From Thermoplasmata archaeon (GTDB lineage: Archaea; Thermoplasmatota; Thermoplasmata; B31-G17), in contig QMTG01000066.1 of assembly GCA_003649915.1 (NCBI GenBank), forward strand, positions 1 through 6,255: 6,255 nucleotides of DNA, read 5' to 3'. The first letter of the stretch is position 1, and every line of letters begins with the position of its first letter. Positions 1 to 6,255 of the stretch are shown here, in pieces. The translations under genes and the position numbers were made by a program. The notes under the pieces are model-generated. The model did not search any database. It was not told where the DNA came from and saw only the letters and a program-made list of their open reading frames with translations.

Positions 1-1664
1 AAGAACAATATGTAGTCATGGGTGTTTGACACAAAACTTCTTACAACAAAGTCCTCATCTTTTGTCTCCATTCCAATGAGCCCCACACCGCCCCTGTGCT
101 GTTTTTTATAAGCATCCAAGGCTACAGCCTTTATATACCCCTTGTTTGTCATCATCACCACAACGTTTTGCTCGGGTATGAGGTCTTCAATCTCAATCTC
201 TTCCTCTTCCTCCTCGATATCAGTCCTTCTGTCATCACCGTATTTCTTTTTTATTTCAAGAAGTTCTTCCTTTATTATCTTAATTACTCTTTCCTCCCTT
301 CTCAAAATATCCTCGTAATCCTTTATTTTCTCCCTGAGCTCTTCGTGCTCCTTGGCAAGCGCCTCACCCTCCAGCCGCGTAAGCCTCTGCAGTTGCATGC
401 TCAGTATAGCCTTTGCCTGCTTCTCGCTCAGCAAATATGTGGTCATGAGCCTACTCTGTGCCTCCTTCGCGTCCTTTGAACGCCTTATCACAGTGATTAC
501 ATCATCTATATGGGCTAGTGCTGTTAAGAGCCCCTCGACTATGTGAGCCCTCTCCTTTGCTTTCCTTAGTTCAAACTCTGTTCTTCGCCTGATAACGTTC
601 TTCCTGTGCTTTATGTACTCAAGTAATAGTTCGCGGAGGCTCAATATTTTTGGCCTGCCGTCTACCAGCGCCAGATTTATGATTCCAAATGTTGTCTGCA
701 AGGATGTGTGGGCGTAGAGTTGGTTGAGAACTACCCTTTCATCCACGCCTTTCCTGACTTCGACCACTACCCTTATACCCTCTCTATCCGATTCGTCCCT
801 GAGGTCGCTTATCCCAATTATTCTGCCGTCCTTTACCCTGTCAGCGATCTCCTTCACCAATGACGCTTTATTAACGTGGTATGGAATCTCCGTTATAACT
901 ATCCGTACCTTGCCCTTTTCCCTCTCAAACTTTACCCTACCCCTTACTTTTATCAAGCCCCTGCCCTTGGTGTAAGCCTCCACTATCCCCTTTCTCCCGT
1001 GTATTACCCCACCAGTTGGAAAGTCCGGTCCTTTCACAAAGTTCATGACCTCAGCGTCTCCAGCCTCTGGGTTATCAAGAAGCAATATTATCCCATCAAC
1101 AATCTCGCGCAAGTTGTGCGGTGGGATGTTTGTGGACATCCCGACGGCAATGCCTGAGCACCCATTAACAAGAAGGTTTGGAAACTTTGATGGGAGAACT
1201 GTAGGCTCCTTGAGTGTGGCATCAAAGTTGTCAGCGTAGTCCACGGTTTCCTTGTCAAGGTCGTGCAGCATTTCTTCAGCAATCTTTGACAGTCTACACT
1301 CTGTGTATCTCATTGCTGCAGGACTATCCCCGTCCACAGAGCCAAAGTTGCCCTGTCCGTCAATGAGTGGGTAGCGAAAAGTGAATTCTTGAGCCATCCT
1401 AACGAGCGCGTCATACACCGCCATATCCCCATGGGGATGATACTTACCCAAGACTTCACCAACAACTCTGGCAGACTTCCTATACGGCTTGTTTGACCCC
1501 AGCCCCATCTCGTGCATTGCGTACAGAATCCTGCGCTGCACGGGCTTTAATCCATCACGGACGTCAGGTAATGCTCTTCCTACAATAACACTCATGGAAT
1601 AATCTAGGTATGATACCTTCATCTCTTCCTCTATCGGTCTTACAAGGGTGTTATTCATCTCCAT
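1..1664 (-). CDS. gyrA: DNA gyrase subunit A, 3' end outside the window
   Basis: GyrA is the DNA-breaking and DNA-wrapping subunit of the A2B2 gyrase, which introduces ATP-driven negative supercoils. The 554 visible codons are uninterrupted. The N-terminus contains VSYLDYSMSVIVGRALPDV, followed by the winged-helix region with HPHGDMAVYD (about residues 76-85). The catalytic tyrosine is Y120 in AAMRYTECRLS (codon 1307-1305), preceded by R119, matching E. coli R121/Y122. Further on come NIPPHN, GPDFPTGG, the QLQRLTRLE coiled-coil region (about 420) and a GDDRRT segment. An acidic linker (about 482-494) leads into the first beta-pinwheel blade with the GyrA-box-like QHRGGVG (522-528). That box distinguishes gyrase from ParC/Topo IV. 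Roughly 250-300 residues, the rest of the pinwheel, should lie beyond the left edge. The start at 1664 is chosen because GGAG lies 9 nt upstream. An in-frame ATG at 1679, overlapping the gyrB stop as TGATG, is the alternative and would add five residues. The gene is co-transcribed with gyrB. The residue equivalent to E. coli Ser83 is Met81. Confidence 0.97.
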   Translation of the reverse strand, partial: MEMNNTLVRPIEEEMKVSYLDYSMSVIVGRALPDVRDGLKPVQRRILYAMHEMGLGSNKPYRKSARVVGEVLGKYHPHGDMAVYDALVRMAQEFTFRYPLIDGQGNFGSVDGDSPAAMRYTECRLSKIAEEMLHDLDKETVDYADNFDATLKEPTVLPSKFPNLLVNGCSGIAVGMSTNIPPHNLREIVDGIILLLDNPEAGDAEVMNFVKGPDFPTGGVIHGRKGIVEAYTKGRGLIKVRGRVKFEREKGKVRIVITEIPYHVNKASLVKEIADRVKDGRIIGISDLRDESDREGIRVVVEVRKGVDERVVLNQLYAHTSLQTTFGIINLALVDGRPKILSLRELLLEYIKHRKNVIRRRTEFELRKAKERAHIVEGLLTALAHIDDVITVIRRSKDAKEAQSRLMTTYLLSEKQAKAILSMQLQRLTRLEGEALAKEHEELREKIKDYEDILRREERVIKIIKEELLEIKKKYGDDRRTDIEEEEEEIEIEDLIPEQNVVVMMTNKGYIKAVALDAYKKQHRGGVGLIGMETKDEDFVVRSFVSNTHDYILF

Positions 1665-1683
1665 CAAATCACACTCCATCAAA
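1659..1683 (-). repeat. 10-bp direct repeat across the gyrB/gyrA junction
   Basis: TTTGATGGAG occurs twice on the minus strand, at 1683-1674 and at 1668-1659. The offset is 15 bp, so the copies are in the same frame. Each copy holds a TGATG: the first contains the gyrB stop codon and a possible gyrA ATG, the second contains the favoured gyrA ATG. The repeat is what creates the start-site ambiguity, and the GGAG of the first copy acts as Shine-Dalgarno for the second. It may be a small in-frame duplication or chance. Confidence 0.7.
1674..1677 (-). promoter_or_regulatory. Shine-Dalgarno GGAG for gyrA
   Basis: GGAG (1677 to 1674) lies in the 14-nt gap between the gyrB stop codon (1681-1679) and the ATG at 1664, with 9 nt between them. 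The upstream in-frame ATG at 1679 has only a GAGGT about 18 nt away, which is too far. This favours 1664, although translational coupling at the TGATG junction could also serve the 1679 start. Confidence 0.6.
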
Positions 1684-3571
1684 TATCTAAGTTTACTACC
1701 TCTGTGGCATGCTCCTCTATAAACCTCCGCCTCGGCTCCACAGCATCACCCATGAGTATGCTGAAAAGCCTATCCGCCTCTATTGCATCTTCAATGGTAA
1801 CACGTACCAGTGTTCTCTTTTCAGGGTTCATTGTGGTCTCCCATAATTGCTCTGGGTTCATCTCACCCAGTCCCTTGAACCTCTGCACAACCGCTCCATT
1901 GCCCAATTCACGCACAATCCTATCCTTTTCCTCATCGCTGTAGGCATAGCGCACGTCCTTTCCCTTCTTTATTCTATAGAGCGGTGGTTGAGCAATGTAC
2001 ACGTATCCTGCCTCTATCAGCGGGCGCAAATATCTGTAAAAGAATGTGAGAAGGAGAGTTCTAATATGCGCACCGTCAACATCCGCATCGGTCATTATTA
2101 TTATTTTGTGGTATCTCGCCTTCTTTATATCAAACTCATCCCTTATTCCTGTGCCTATCGCAGTTATCATCGCTCTAATTTCCTCGTTTTTCAATATCTT
2201 GTCCATCCGCGCCTTCTCCACGTTTAATATCTTGCCGCGAAGCGGAAGTATTGCCTGAAAACGCCTATCCCTTGCCTGCTTTGCCGAGCCGCCTGCAGAA
2301 TCGCCCTCAACAATGAACAATTCAGCATTCTTAGCATCACGCTCTGTACAGTCCGCAAGTTTTCCCGGAAGACCAAAGGAGTCAAAAGCGCTTTTTCGCC
2401 TGGTGAGTTCTCTAGCCTTTCTTGCCGCCTCTCTGGCCTGAGCCGCGATCTTAGCCCTGGCAACAATTATCTGAGCAATGTCTGGGTTTTCCTCCATAAA
2501 GTCTCCCAACTTTTCGTACACTATGGATTCCACAAGCCCCTTTATCTCGCTATTGCCAAGCCTTGTTTTCGTCTGCCCCTCAAACTGAGGCTCTGGAACC
2601 TTGAGGCTTAGCACTGCAGTCAAGCCCTCCCGCACATCCGAGCCCTCAAAGTTCTTCTCATTGGCCTTTAGCATATTATGCCTGCGCGCGTAATCGTTTA
2701 TAACCTTTGTCAGCGCTGCTCTTAAGCCGCTTAGGTGTGTTCCGCCCTCTATTGTATTTATATTGTTGACGTATGTGTATATGTTTTCCACATAATCGCT
2801 TGTATACTGCATCGCCAACTCCACACTAACACCGTTTACCACCTTCTCTATGTATATCGGTTTGTGCAGTTTGCTCCTTCCCTCATTTATTCTCTCAACA
2901 AACTCCACAATGCCTCCAAAATACTGGAATGTATCACTTCTTCCACTCCTCTCATCGATAAGTGTGATTTTGAGCCCTTTTGTCAGGTATGCCAACTCGC
3001 GCATTCGGCTGGCTATGACATCGTAGTTAAAGTCTAGAACCTTAAATATCTCAGGGTCTGGCTTGAACGTTATTTCCGTCCCTGTTCCATCAGCATCACC
3101 AATGATCTCTAACGCAGCAACGGGCTTTCCCCTCTCGAATCTCTGCCTGTAAATCTTTCCCCCTCTCCTGACACGCACCTCAAGCCATTCAGAGAGCGCA
3201 TTCACCACGGATGCCCCAACACCGTGCAGCCCGCCAGATACCGTGTAAACTTTTTTGCTGAACTTTCCACCAGCATGCAGTTTTGTCATAACGATTTCCA
3301 CTGCGGATTTTTTGTACTTTGGATGGATATCAACGGGTATTCCACGCCCATTATCAATCACAGTAGCACTACCATCAGCATTGAGCCTTACAGTGATTTC
3401 TGTGCAATATCCAGCCATTGCTTCATCAATGCTGTTGTAAACTATTTCATAAAGCATGTGGTGCAAACCGTGAGCATCAACACTGCCAATATACATTCCA
3501 GGTCTTCTTCTAACAGCAGTAAGTCCCTCTAACACCTGTATATCTTCAGCAGTATACCTTTCTTTTCCCAT
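1679..3571 (-). CDS. gyrB: DNA gyrase subunit B, complete
   Basis: GyrB is the ATP-hydrolysing, strand-passage subunit that partners GyrA. It is complete at 630 residues, the size of the compact GyrB form; the long TOPRIM insertion of E. coli GyrB is absent. The GHKL ATPase domain shows N46 in VYNSIDEAMAG, D73 in VIDNGRGIP, the lid GGLHGVG (113-119), R136, GTGT (162-165) and the transducer lysine K335 in QTKTRLG. The TOPRIM domain shows E422 in FIVEGDSAGG, PLRGKILNVEKA (443-454) and the metal-binding D495 and D497 in MTDADVDG. The C-terminal QRFKGLGEMNPEQLW (563-577) is typical of GyrB. Family knowledge: ATP closes the N-gate, and the TOPRIM acidic residues bind Mg2+ for cleavage with the GyrA tyrosine. 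The ATG at 3571 is supported by an excellent Shine-Dalgarno and by the normal position of RRRPGMYIGS at residues 21-30. It is the first gene of the operon and its TGA sits at the gyrA start. ParE is less likely, given the neighbouring GyrA with a GyrA box. Confidence 0.98.
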   Translation of the reverse strand: MGKERYTAEDIQVLEGLTAVRRRPGMYIGSVDAHGLHHMLYEIVYNSIDEAMAGYCTEITVRLNADGSATVIDNGRGIPVDIHPKYKKSAVEIVMTKLHAGGKFSKKVYTVSGGLHGVGASVVNALSEWLEVRVRRGGKIYRQRFERGKPVAALEIIGDADGTGTEITFKPDPEIFKVLDFNYDVIASRMRELAYLTKGLKITLIDERSGRSDTFQYFGGIVEFVERINEGRSKLHKPIYIEKVVNGVSVELAMQYTSDYVENIYTYVNNINTIEGGTHLSGLRAALTKVINDYARRHNMLKANEKNFEGSDVREGLTAVLSLKVPEPQFEGQTKTRLGNSEIKGLVESIVYEKLGDFMEENPDIAQIIVARAKIAAQAREAARKARELTRRKSAFDSFGLPGKLADCTERDAKNAELFIVEGDSAGGSAKQARDRRFQAILPLRGKILNVEKARMDKILKNEEIRAMITAIGTGIRDEFDIKKARYHKIIIMTDADVDGAHIRTLLLTFFYRYLRPLIEAGYVYIAQPPLYRIKKGKDVRYAYSDEEKDRIVRELGNGAVVQRFKGLGEMNPEQLWETTMNPEKRTLVRVTIEDAIEADRLFSILMGDAVEPRRRFIEEHATEVVNLDI

Positions 3572-3577
3572 ACTTAT

Positions 3578-3585
3578 ATCACCTT
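3578..3585 (-). promoter_or_regulatory. Shine-Dalgarno AAGGTGAT for gyrB
   Basis: AAGGTGAT (3585 to 3578) is a long match to the archaeal/bacterial anti-SD and sits 6 nt before the ATG at 3571. It fixes the gyrB start and implies that the mRNA has a leader. Confidence 0.85.
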
Positions 3586-3600
3586 ATATTAATTTTAATA

Positions 3601-3620
3601 ATACGGGGGCGTTCTCGTAT
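3601..3620. repeat. Short inverted repeat ATACG-N10-CGTAT near the gyrB transcription start
   Basis: ATACG (3601-3605) and CGTAT (3616-3620) are inverted copies with a 10-nt G-rich spacer. They lie between the TATA candidates and the gyrB Shine-Dalgarno, where an operator could sit. Five-base arms are expected by chance in a region this size, so this is only a candidate. Confidence 0.2.
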
Positions 3621-3638
3621 ATATTTCAACATATAAAA
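3618..3638 (-). promoter_or_regulatory. Candidate archaeal TATA box(es) for the gyrB-gyrA operon
   Basis: Two A/T-rich box A candidates occur upstream of gyrB on the minus strand: TTTTATAT (3638-3631) and AAATATATA (3626-3618), the latter preceded by TTG. With the usual TATA-to-start spacing of about 25 nt, transcription would begin near 3609 or 3597, giving leaders of roughly 37 or 26 nt. Both leave room for the Shine-Dalgarno. I cannot tell which is used, and the call depends on the organism being archaeal. Confidence 0.5.
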
Positions 3639-3692
3639 GGGTTTTTCCTCAAAAAATGTGCGTAAAATGGTGCCGAGAGTGCGAAGACCGAA

Positions 3693-3703
3693 GGGTTTAT
3701 AGA
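3693..3703 (+). promoter_or_regulatory. Candidate BRE/TATA box for the TPR gene
   Basis: GGGTTTATAGA contains TTTATA (3696-3701) directly after a purine-rich, BRE-like GAAGGG. A start about 25 nt downstream would fall near 3725, giving a leader of only about 12 nt that just includes the GAGGAG ribosome site. A second A/T element, TTGATATA (3706-3712 region), would place the start too close to the ATG for that ribosome site to be used. Confidence 0.5.
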
Positions 3704-3706
3704 TTT

Positions 3707-3719
3707 GATATACCATATC
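3707..3719. repeat. Short palindrome GATAT-ACC-ATATC downstream of the TPR gene TATA box
   Basis: A perfect 5-bp inverted repeat with a 3-nt centre lies between the TTTATA box and the predicted transcription start of the TPR gene. A repressor bound here would block initiation, but the arms are short and A/T-rich, so chance is a fair explanation. Confidence 0.2.
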
Positions 3720-3724
3720 CCTGC

Positions 3725-3730
3725 GAGGAG
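3725..3730 (+). promoter_or_regulatory. Shine-Dalgarno GAGGAG for the TPR gene
   Basis: GAGGAG (3725-3730) lies 7 nt before the ATG at 3738, an ideal spacing. It selects this ATG over the later in-frame ATG at residue 29. Confidence 0.8.
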
Positions 3731-3737
3731 TAAGGCT

Positions 3738-6255
3738 ATGGGATTGTTTGATTCGCTGGTGGATAAGGAAAAGCGATTGCTGGGAAAGATTGCCAAGGGT
3801 ATAGATAGAGGGCTAAGGTTCATGGAAAGAGGAGATAAAGAGGGGGCAAGAGGCGTATTTCTCGATATACTAAAACTCTATGAGCAATACCATCCGCCAT
3901 CGAGATATCATGAAGACTTCTCCCATGCTTTGGATGCTATTGGATACTATCTGTGGCGCCTTGGGGATGCCGATAGCGCCATATTTGCGATAAATAAAGC
4001 CCTGGAGATTTATCCTGAAAACTCAACAGCGCTCATGAATATGGGGGAGATTTGTTATGCAAGGAAGGAATTCGAGAAGGCTGAGAAGTTTTTCAGGGAC
4101 GCTGTAAGGATTGAGCCAACAAGCAAGAGAGCACTTGGGGGGCTTGCAGATAGCCTTTACAAACTTAAAAAATACGATGATGCATTGGAGGTCTACATGA
4201 AAATTTTAGATGTGGATCCTCATGATTTTAAGTATTATGATAGGGTGCTCAGCATTAAGTCGACCAAGGAAATCTATTCCAGATATGCAAGCGCGCTTGC
4301 GGATGTACACAGGGTGGATGATGCCATATCAATGCTTGAGAAGGCCCTTGAATCCTGGCCTGATGATGGAGATTTATGGCAGCAACTAGGCGAGTTGTAT
4401 GAGGCAATAGAGCACTACCATGAGGCAATAGAGTGCATTACAAAGGCAGTCAGATATAAGAAAGATGACTCGCTCTATGTCAAACTCGCCCAGATATGTA
4501 TTAAGGATGGTGACTCAAAGAACGCGCTAAAATACGCTAGGAAGGCTGCAAATGTCTTGGGCACTTCTGAAGCACATAAAGTGCTTGGCGATGCCTATGC
4601 ACTAGCGGGCAAGCATAAGGATGCTGTGAAGGCGTACGAAAAGGCTATATCCATGGATGAAAATAATATCGATGCACTTTATGGCATGCTGGGTTCTCTT
4701 GAAAAAATAAAAGGCTCTGAGGAGAAAGTGCTTGAGGTTTGCGATAAAATACTTGAGAAATACCCGGGGGAGGTAAATATTCTCATGAAGAAGGGCGAAG
4801 CGCTGGAGGGTTTGAAAAGGTATGAGGATGCTCTGGAGGTTTATTACAGAATATTGGACATTGATCCGAACAATCTTCCCGTTATACAAAAGACAACTCG
4901 TATATTGCACTCTTTGCAGAGGTTTGAAGAAATGCGTGAACTTGCCGATAGGTGGGTATCGCTTGCTCCTGATTCCGCTGAAGCGCTTAAGATGCTTGGA
5001 ATTTCCCTCGAAAATGTTGGGGATGTCGAGGGTGCGTACTCGTGCTATTTAAATGGGATAGATGTGGGTGATTCAAAGGATTTGGAATTGCTCACCCTAG
5101 CTAAGAACGCTGCCAAAAAACTGGGTAAAACCCTTGATGTTATCAATCTTTGCGACAAAATACTCAAGATCGATCCCTCACAAACTCAAGTATGGATGGA
5201 AGAGGGGGACGCCTTTTACGATATAGACAATCTGGAGATGGCAGAAAAGTGTTACAGGGAGGTTCTTGCAAGGGATGAGAAGAATATAGATGCTCTGTGG
5301 GCTCTTGAGAATGTGTACAGGAAGGAGGATAAACTCAAAGATGCAGAAAAAACACTCAAGTATCTGGCAAAAATAGAGGAGAATGACCCAGAGGTATGGG
5401 CAGAACTTGGCGATGTGCTATCGCTCATGGGCAGGTATGAGGAGGCACTAAAAGCCTATGATAAGGCAATATCGCTGAAAAAAGGCTACGCCCCATACTG
5501 GTACCATAGGGGGCTATGCTGCGAAGCGCTCAACCGCTACGAGGAGGCTCTTGTTTCCTATTCCAAAGCCAAAGATTTGGACCCCTCGTACATGAAGGCG
5601 TGGTTTGGGATGGGGTACGCATTAGAAAACTTGGAGAGGGTTGAAGAGGCTGTTGAATGTTATAGGAAGTGCACTGAACTCTCCCCCAACGACAAAATGC
5701 CCTATATCAGGCTTGCACAGGCTTATGTGAAATTGTCCCAGTTCGAGCAGGCGTTGAGCGCTTATGATGAAGCATTGCGCATTGACCCTGATGATACCGC
5801 AGTACTGAAAAAGAAATGCTCTATTCTCTCAAAACTTGAGAGATATGAAGAATTGCTACAGTGCGCCGATGCTGTAGTGGAGAAAAACGATGAGGACCCT
5901 GAGGGGTGGAAGTATAAGGCTTTGGCCCTTAAGGAATTAGAAAAAACTGATGAAGCAATTGAGTCGCTGAAAAAAGTCGTATCTATGGTTGACGACATTG
6001 AGTGCTTGAAAGATTTGGTAAACCTATTGATGGAGAGTGAAAGGTATGAGGAAGCGCTATCTTACGCGAACAATATTATTGACCTTGCCCCGAACAATAT
6101 TGACGGCTGGATTGCAAAGGCTACGTGCCTAGACAACCTCGCAAGGGTTGAGGAGGCAAAGAGTGCGTATGAGAAGTGTCTAGAACTTGATAGAAACAAT
6201 AAGTCGCTCTTAGTCAGATACGCGTCAATACTTGACACGCTGGGCATGTGGGATA
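3738..6255 (+). CDS. Giant tetratricopeptide-repeat protein, 3' end outside the window
   Basis: This frame is open for 839 codons and still open at the right edge, so no complete product can be read here. After an amphipathic charged N-terminus (MGLFDSLVDKEKRLLGKIAK) and a lead-in helix region (about 20-60), nearly everything from residue 64 on is TPR units of about 33-35 residues; I count roughly 22. The pattern of W/L-x2-LG-x2-Y, then YEEAL-x2-Y-x-KA, then DP-N is clear. Good examples lie at 97-129, 277-310, 551-584, 585-618, 619-652 and 653-686. Units near 164-178, 380-413 and 447-482 are degenerate. No signal peptide or membrane segment is visible. There are 16 cysteines scattered without a CxxC motif, which fits a reducing cytoplasm. 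TPR superhelices generally bind peptides or assemble complexes; the partner here cannot be inferred. An enzymatic or other domain could lie beyond residue 839. It is divergent from gyrB and has its own promoter elements. I do not recognise a named gene. Confidence 0.93.
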   Translation, partial: MGLFDSLVDKEKRLLGKIAKGIDRGLRFMERGDKEGARGVFLDILKLYEQYHPPSRYHEDFSHALDAIGYYLWRLGDADSAIFAINKALEIYPENSTALMNMGEICYARKEFEKAEKFFRDAVRIEPTSKRALGGLADSLYKLKKYDDALEVYMKILDVDPHDFKYYDRVLSIKSTKEIYSRYASALADVHRVDDAISMLEKALESWPDDGDLWQQLGELYEAIEHYHEAIECITKAVRYKKDDSLYVKLAQICIKDGDSKNALKYARKAANVLGTSEAHKVLGDAYALAGKHKDAVKAYEKAISMDENNIDALYGMLGSLEKIKGSEEKVLEVCDKILEKYPGEVNILMKKGEALEGLKRYEDALEVYYRILDIDPNNLPVIQKTTRILHSLQRFEEMRELADRWVSLAPDSAEALKMLGISLENVGDVEGAYSCYLNGIDVGDSKDLELLTLAKNAAKKLGKTLDVINLCDKILKIDPSQTQVWMEEGDAFYDIDNLEMAEKCYREVLARDEKNIDALWALENVYRKEDKLKDAEKTLKYLAKIEENDPEVWAELGDVLSLMGRYEEALKAYDKAISLKKGYAPYWYHRGLCCEALNRYEEALVSYSKAKDLDPSYMKAWFGMGYALENLERVEEAVECYRKCTELSPNDKMPYIRLAQAYVKLSQFEQALSAYDEALRIDPDDTAVLKKKCSILSKLERYEELLQCADAVVEKNDEDPEGWKYKALALKELEKTDEAIESLKKVVSMVDDIECLKDLVNLLMESERYEEALSYANNIIDLAPNNIDGWIAKATCLDNLARVEEAKSAYEKCLELDRNNKSLLVRYASILDTLGMWD
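3927..6254 (+). repeat. Array of about 22 TPR-coding units
   Basis: These are protein-level tandem repeats of roughly 100-105 nt each, spanning residues 64 to 839. The DNA copies have diverged strongly: I see no long identical stretches, so the array looks old rather than recently amplified. The most regular block is residues 551-686 (5388-5795), four consecutive units of 34 residues each. The last unit is cut off by the window edge. Confidence 0.85.

Noticed and set aside
96..546. Plus-strand open frames opposite gyrA (96-479 and 352-546)
   Set aside because: They are antisense to conserved GyrA coding sequence, have low-complexity Leu/Phe/Ser-rich translations, and lack any ribosome site or family resemblance.
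1088..1282. Minus-strand 64-codon frame inside gyrA
   Set aside because: It is out of frame with the conserved GyrA reading, which is clearly the coding frame here (MRYTE, NIPPHN).
2224..2466. Minus-strand frame of 80 codons within gyrB
   Set aside because: It overlaps the TOPRIM coding region in another frame and its translation has no recognisable features.
3224..3532. Plus-strand frame of 102 codons opposite the gyrB ATPase domain
   Set aside because: It is a shadow of the highly conserved GHKL coding sequence and has no start signals.
3642..3656. TTTTT-CCTC-AAAAAA hairpin as a terminator
   Set aside because: The stem is only A/T pairs, it lies between two divergent gene starts where no transcript should end, and no T-tract follows it.
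3626..3823. Minus-strand 65-codon frame across the divergent promoter region
   Set aside because: It overlaps the start of the TPR gene and the promoter elements, and its translation has no family signal.
4602..4910. Minus-strand frame of 102 codons opposite the TPR gene
   Set aside because: It is antisense to well-formed TPR units, with a Phe/Leu/His-rich composition typical of a complementary-strand shadow.
5762..6247. Two Ser-rich minus-strand frames opposite the TPR gene
   Set aside because: The Ser/Phe-rich sequence arises from reading Glu/Lys-rich TPR codons backwards; no start signals are present.

Overview
The window looks like chromosomal DNA from an archaeon, most likely a euryarchaeon of the Thermoplasmatota / Aciduliprofundum type, though this lineage call is only moderate to weak. 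The evidence is indirect. TATA-like boxes, one preceded by a purine-rich BRE-like stretch, lie upstream of both transcription units. The Shine-Dalgarno elements are strong (AAGGTGAT, GAGGAG). Arginine codons are mostly AGA/AGG and ATA is heavily used for isoleucine. No bacterial -35/-10 promoter stands out. A neighbouring gyrB-gyrA pair is known in several euryarchaeal groups that acquired gyrase from bacteria.

Layout. Positions 1-3571 hold a minus-strand operon reading gyrB then gyrA. gyrB (3571 to 1679) is complete and encodes 630 residues. gyrA (1664 down to the left edge) is open at its 3' end, with 554 codons visible: the whole breakage-reunion core, an acidic linker and the first blade of the C-terminal DNA-wrapping domain. 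Positions 3572-3737 form a short divergent intergenic region carrying both sets of promoter elements. From 3738 to the right edge, on the plus strand, runs one very long open reading frame (839 codons, still open) made almost entirely of tetratricopeptide repeats.

Function. GyrB (ATPase plus TOPRIM) and GyrA (tyrosine cleavage subunit plus wrapping domain) form the A2B2 type II topoisomerase that introduces negative supercoils. All the catalytic residues I looked for are present. The serine that normally anchors fluoroquinolones in GyrA is methionine here. The TPR protein has no recognisable catalytic domain in the visible part and looks like a large cytoplasmic protein-binding scaffold. Its divergent placement does not establish a link to gyrase.

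I see no tRNA, rRNA, mobile element, CRISPR array or origin. No undescribed multi-gene system is evident. The points most worth a second look are the GyrA quinolone-site substitution, the duplicated gyrA start region, the TPR giant and the compact divergent promoter region.
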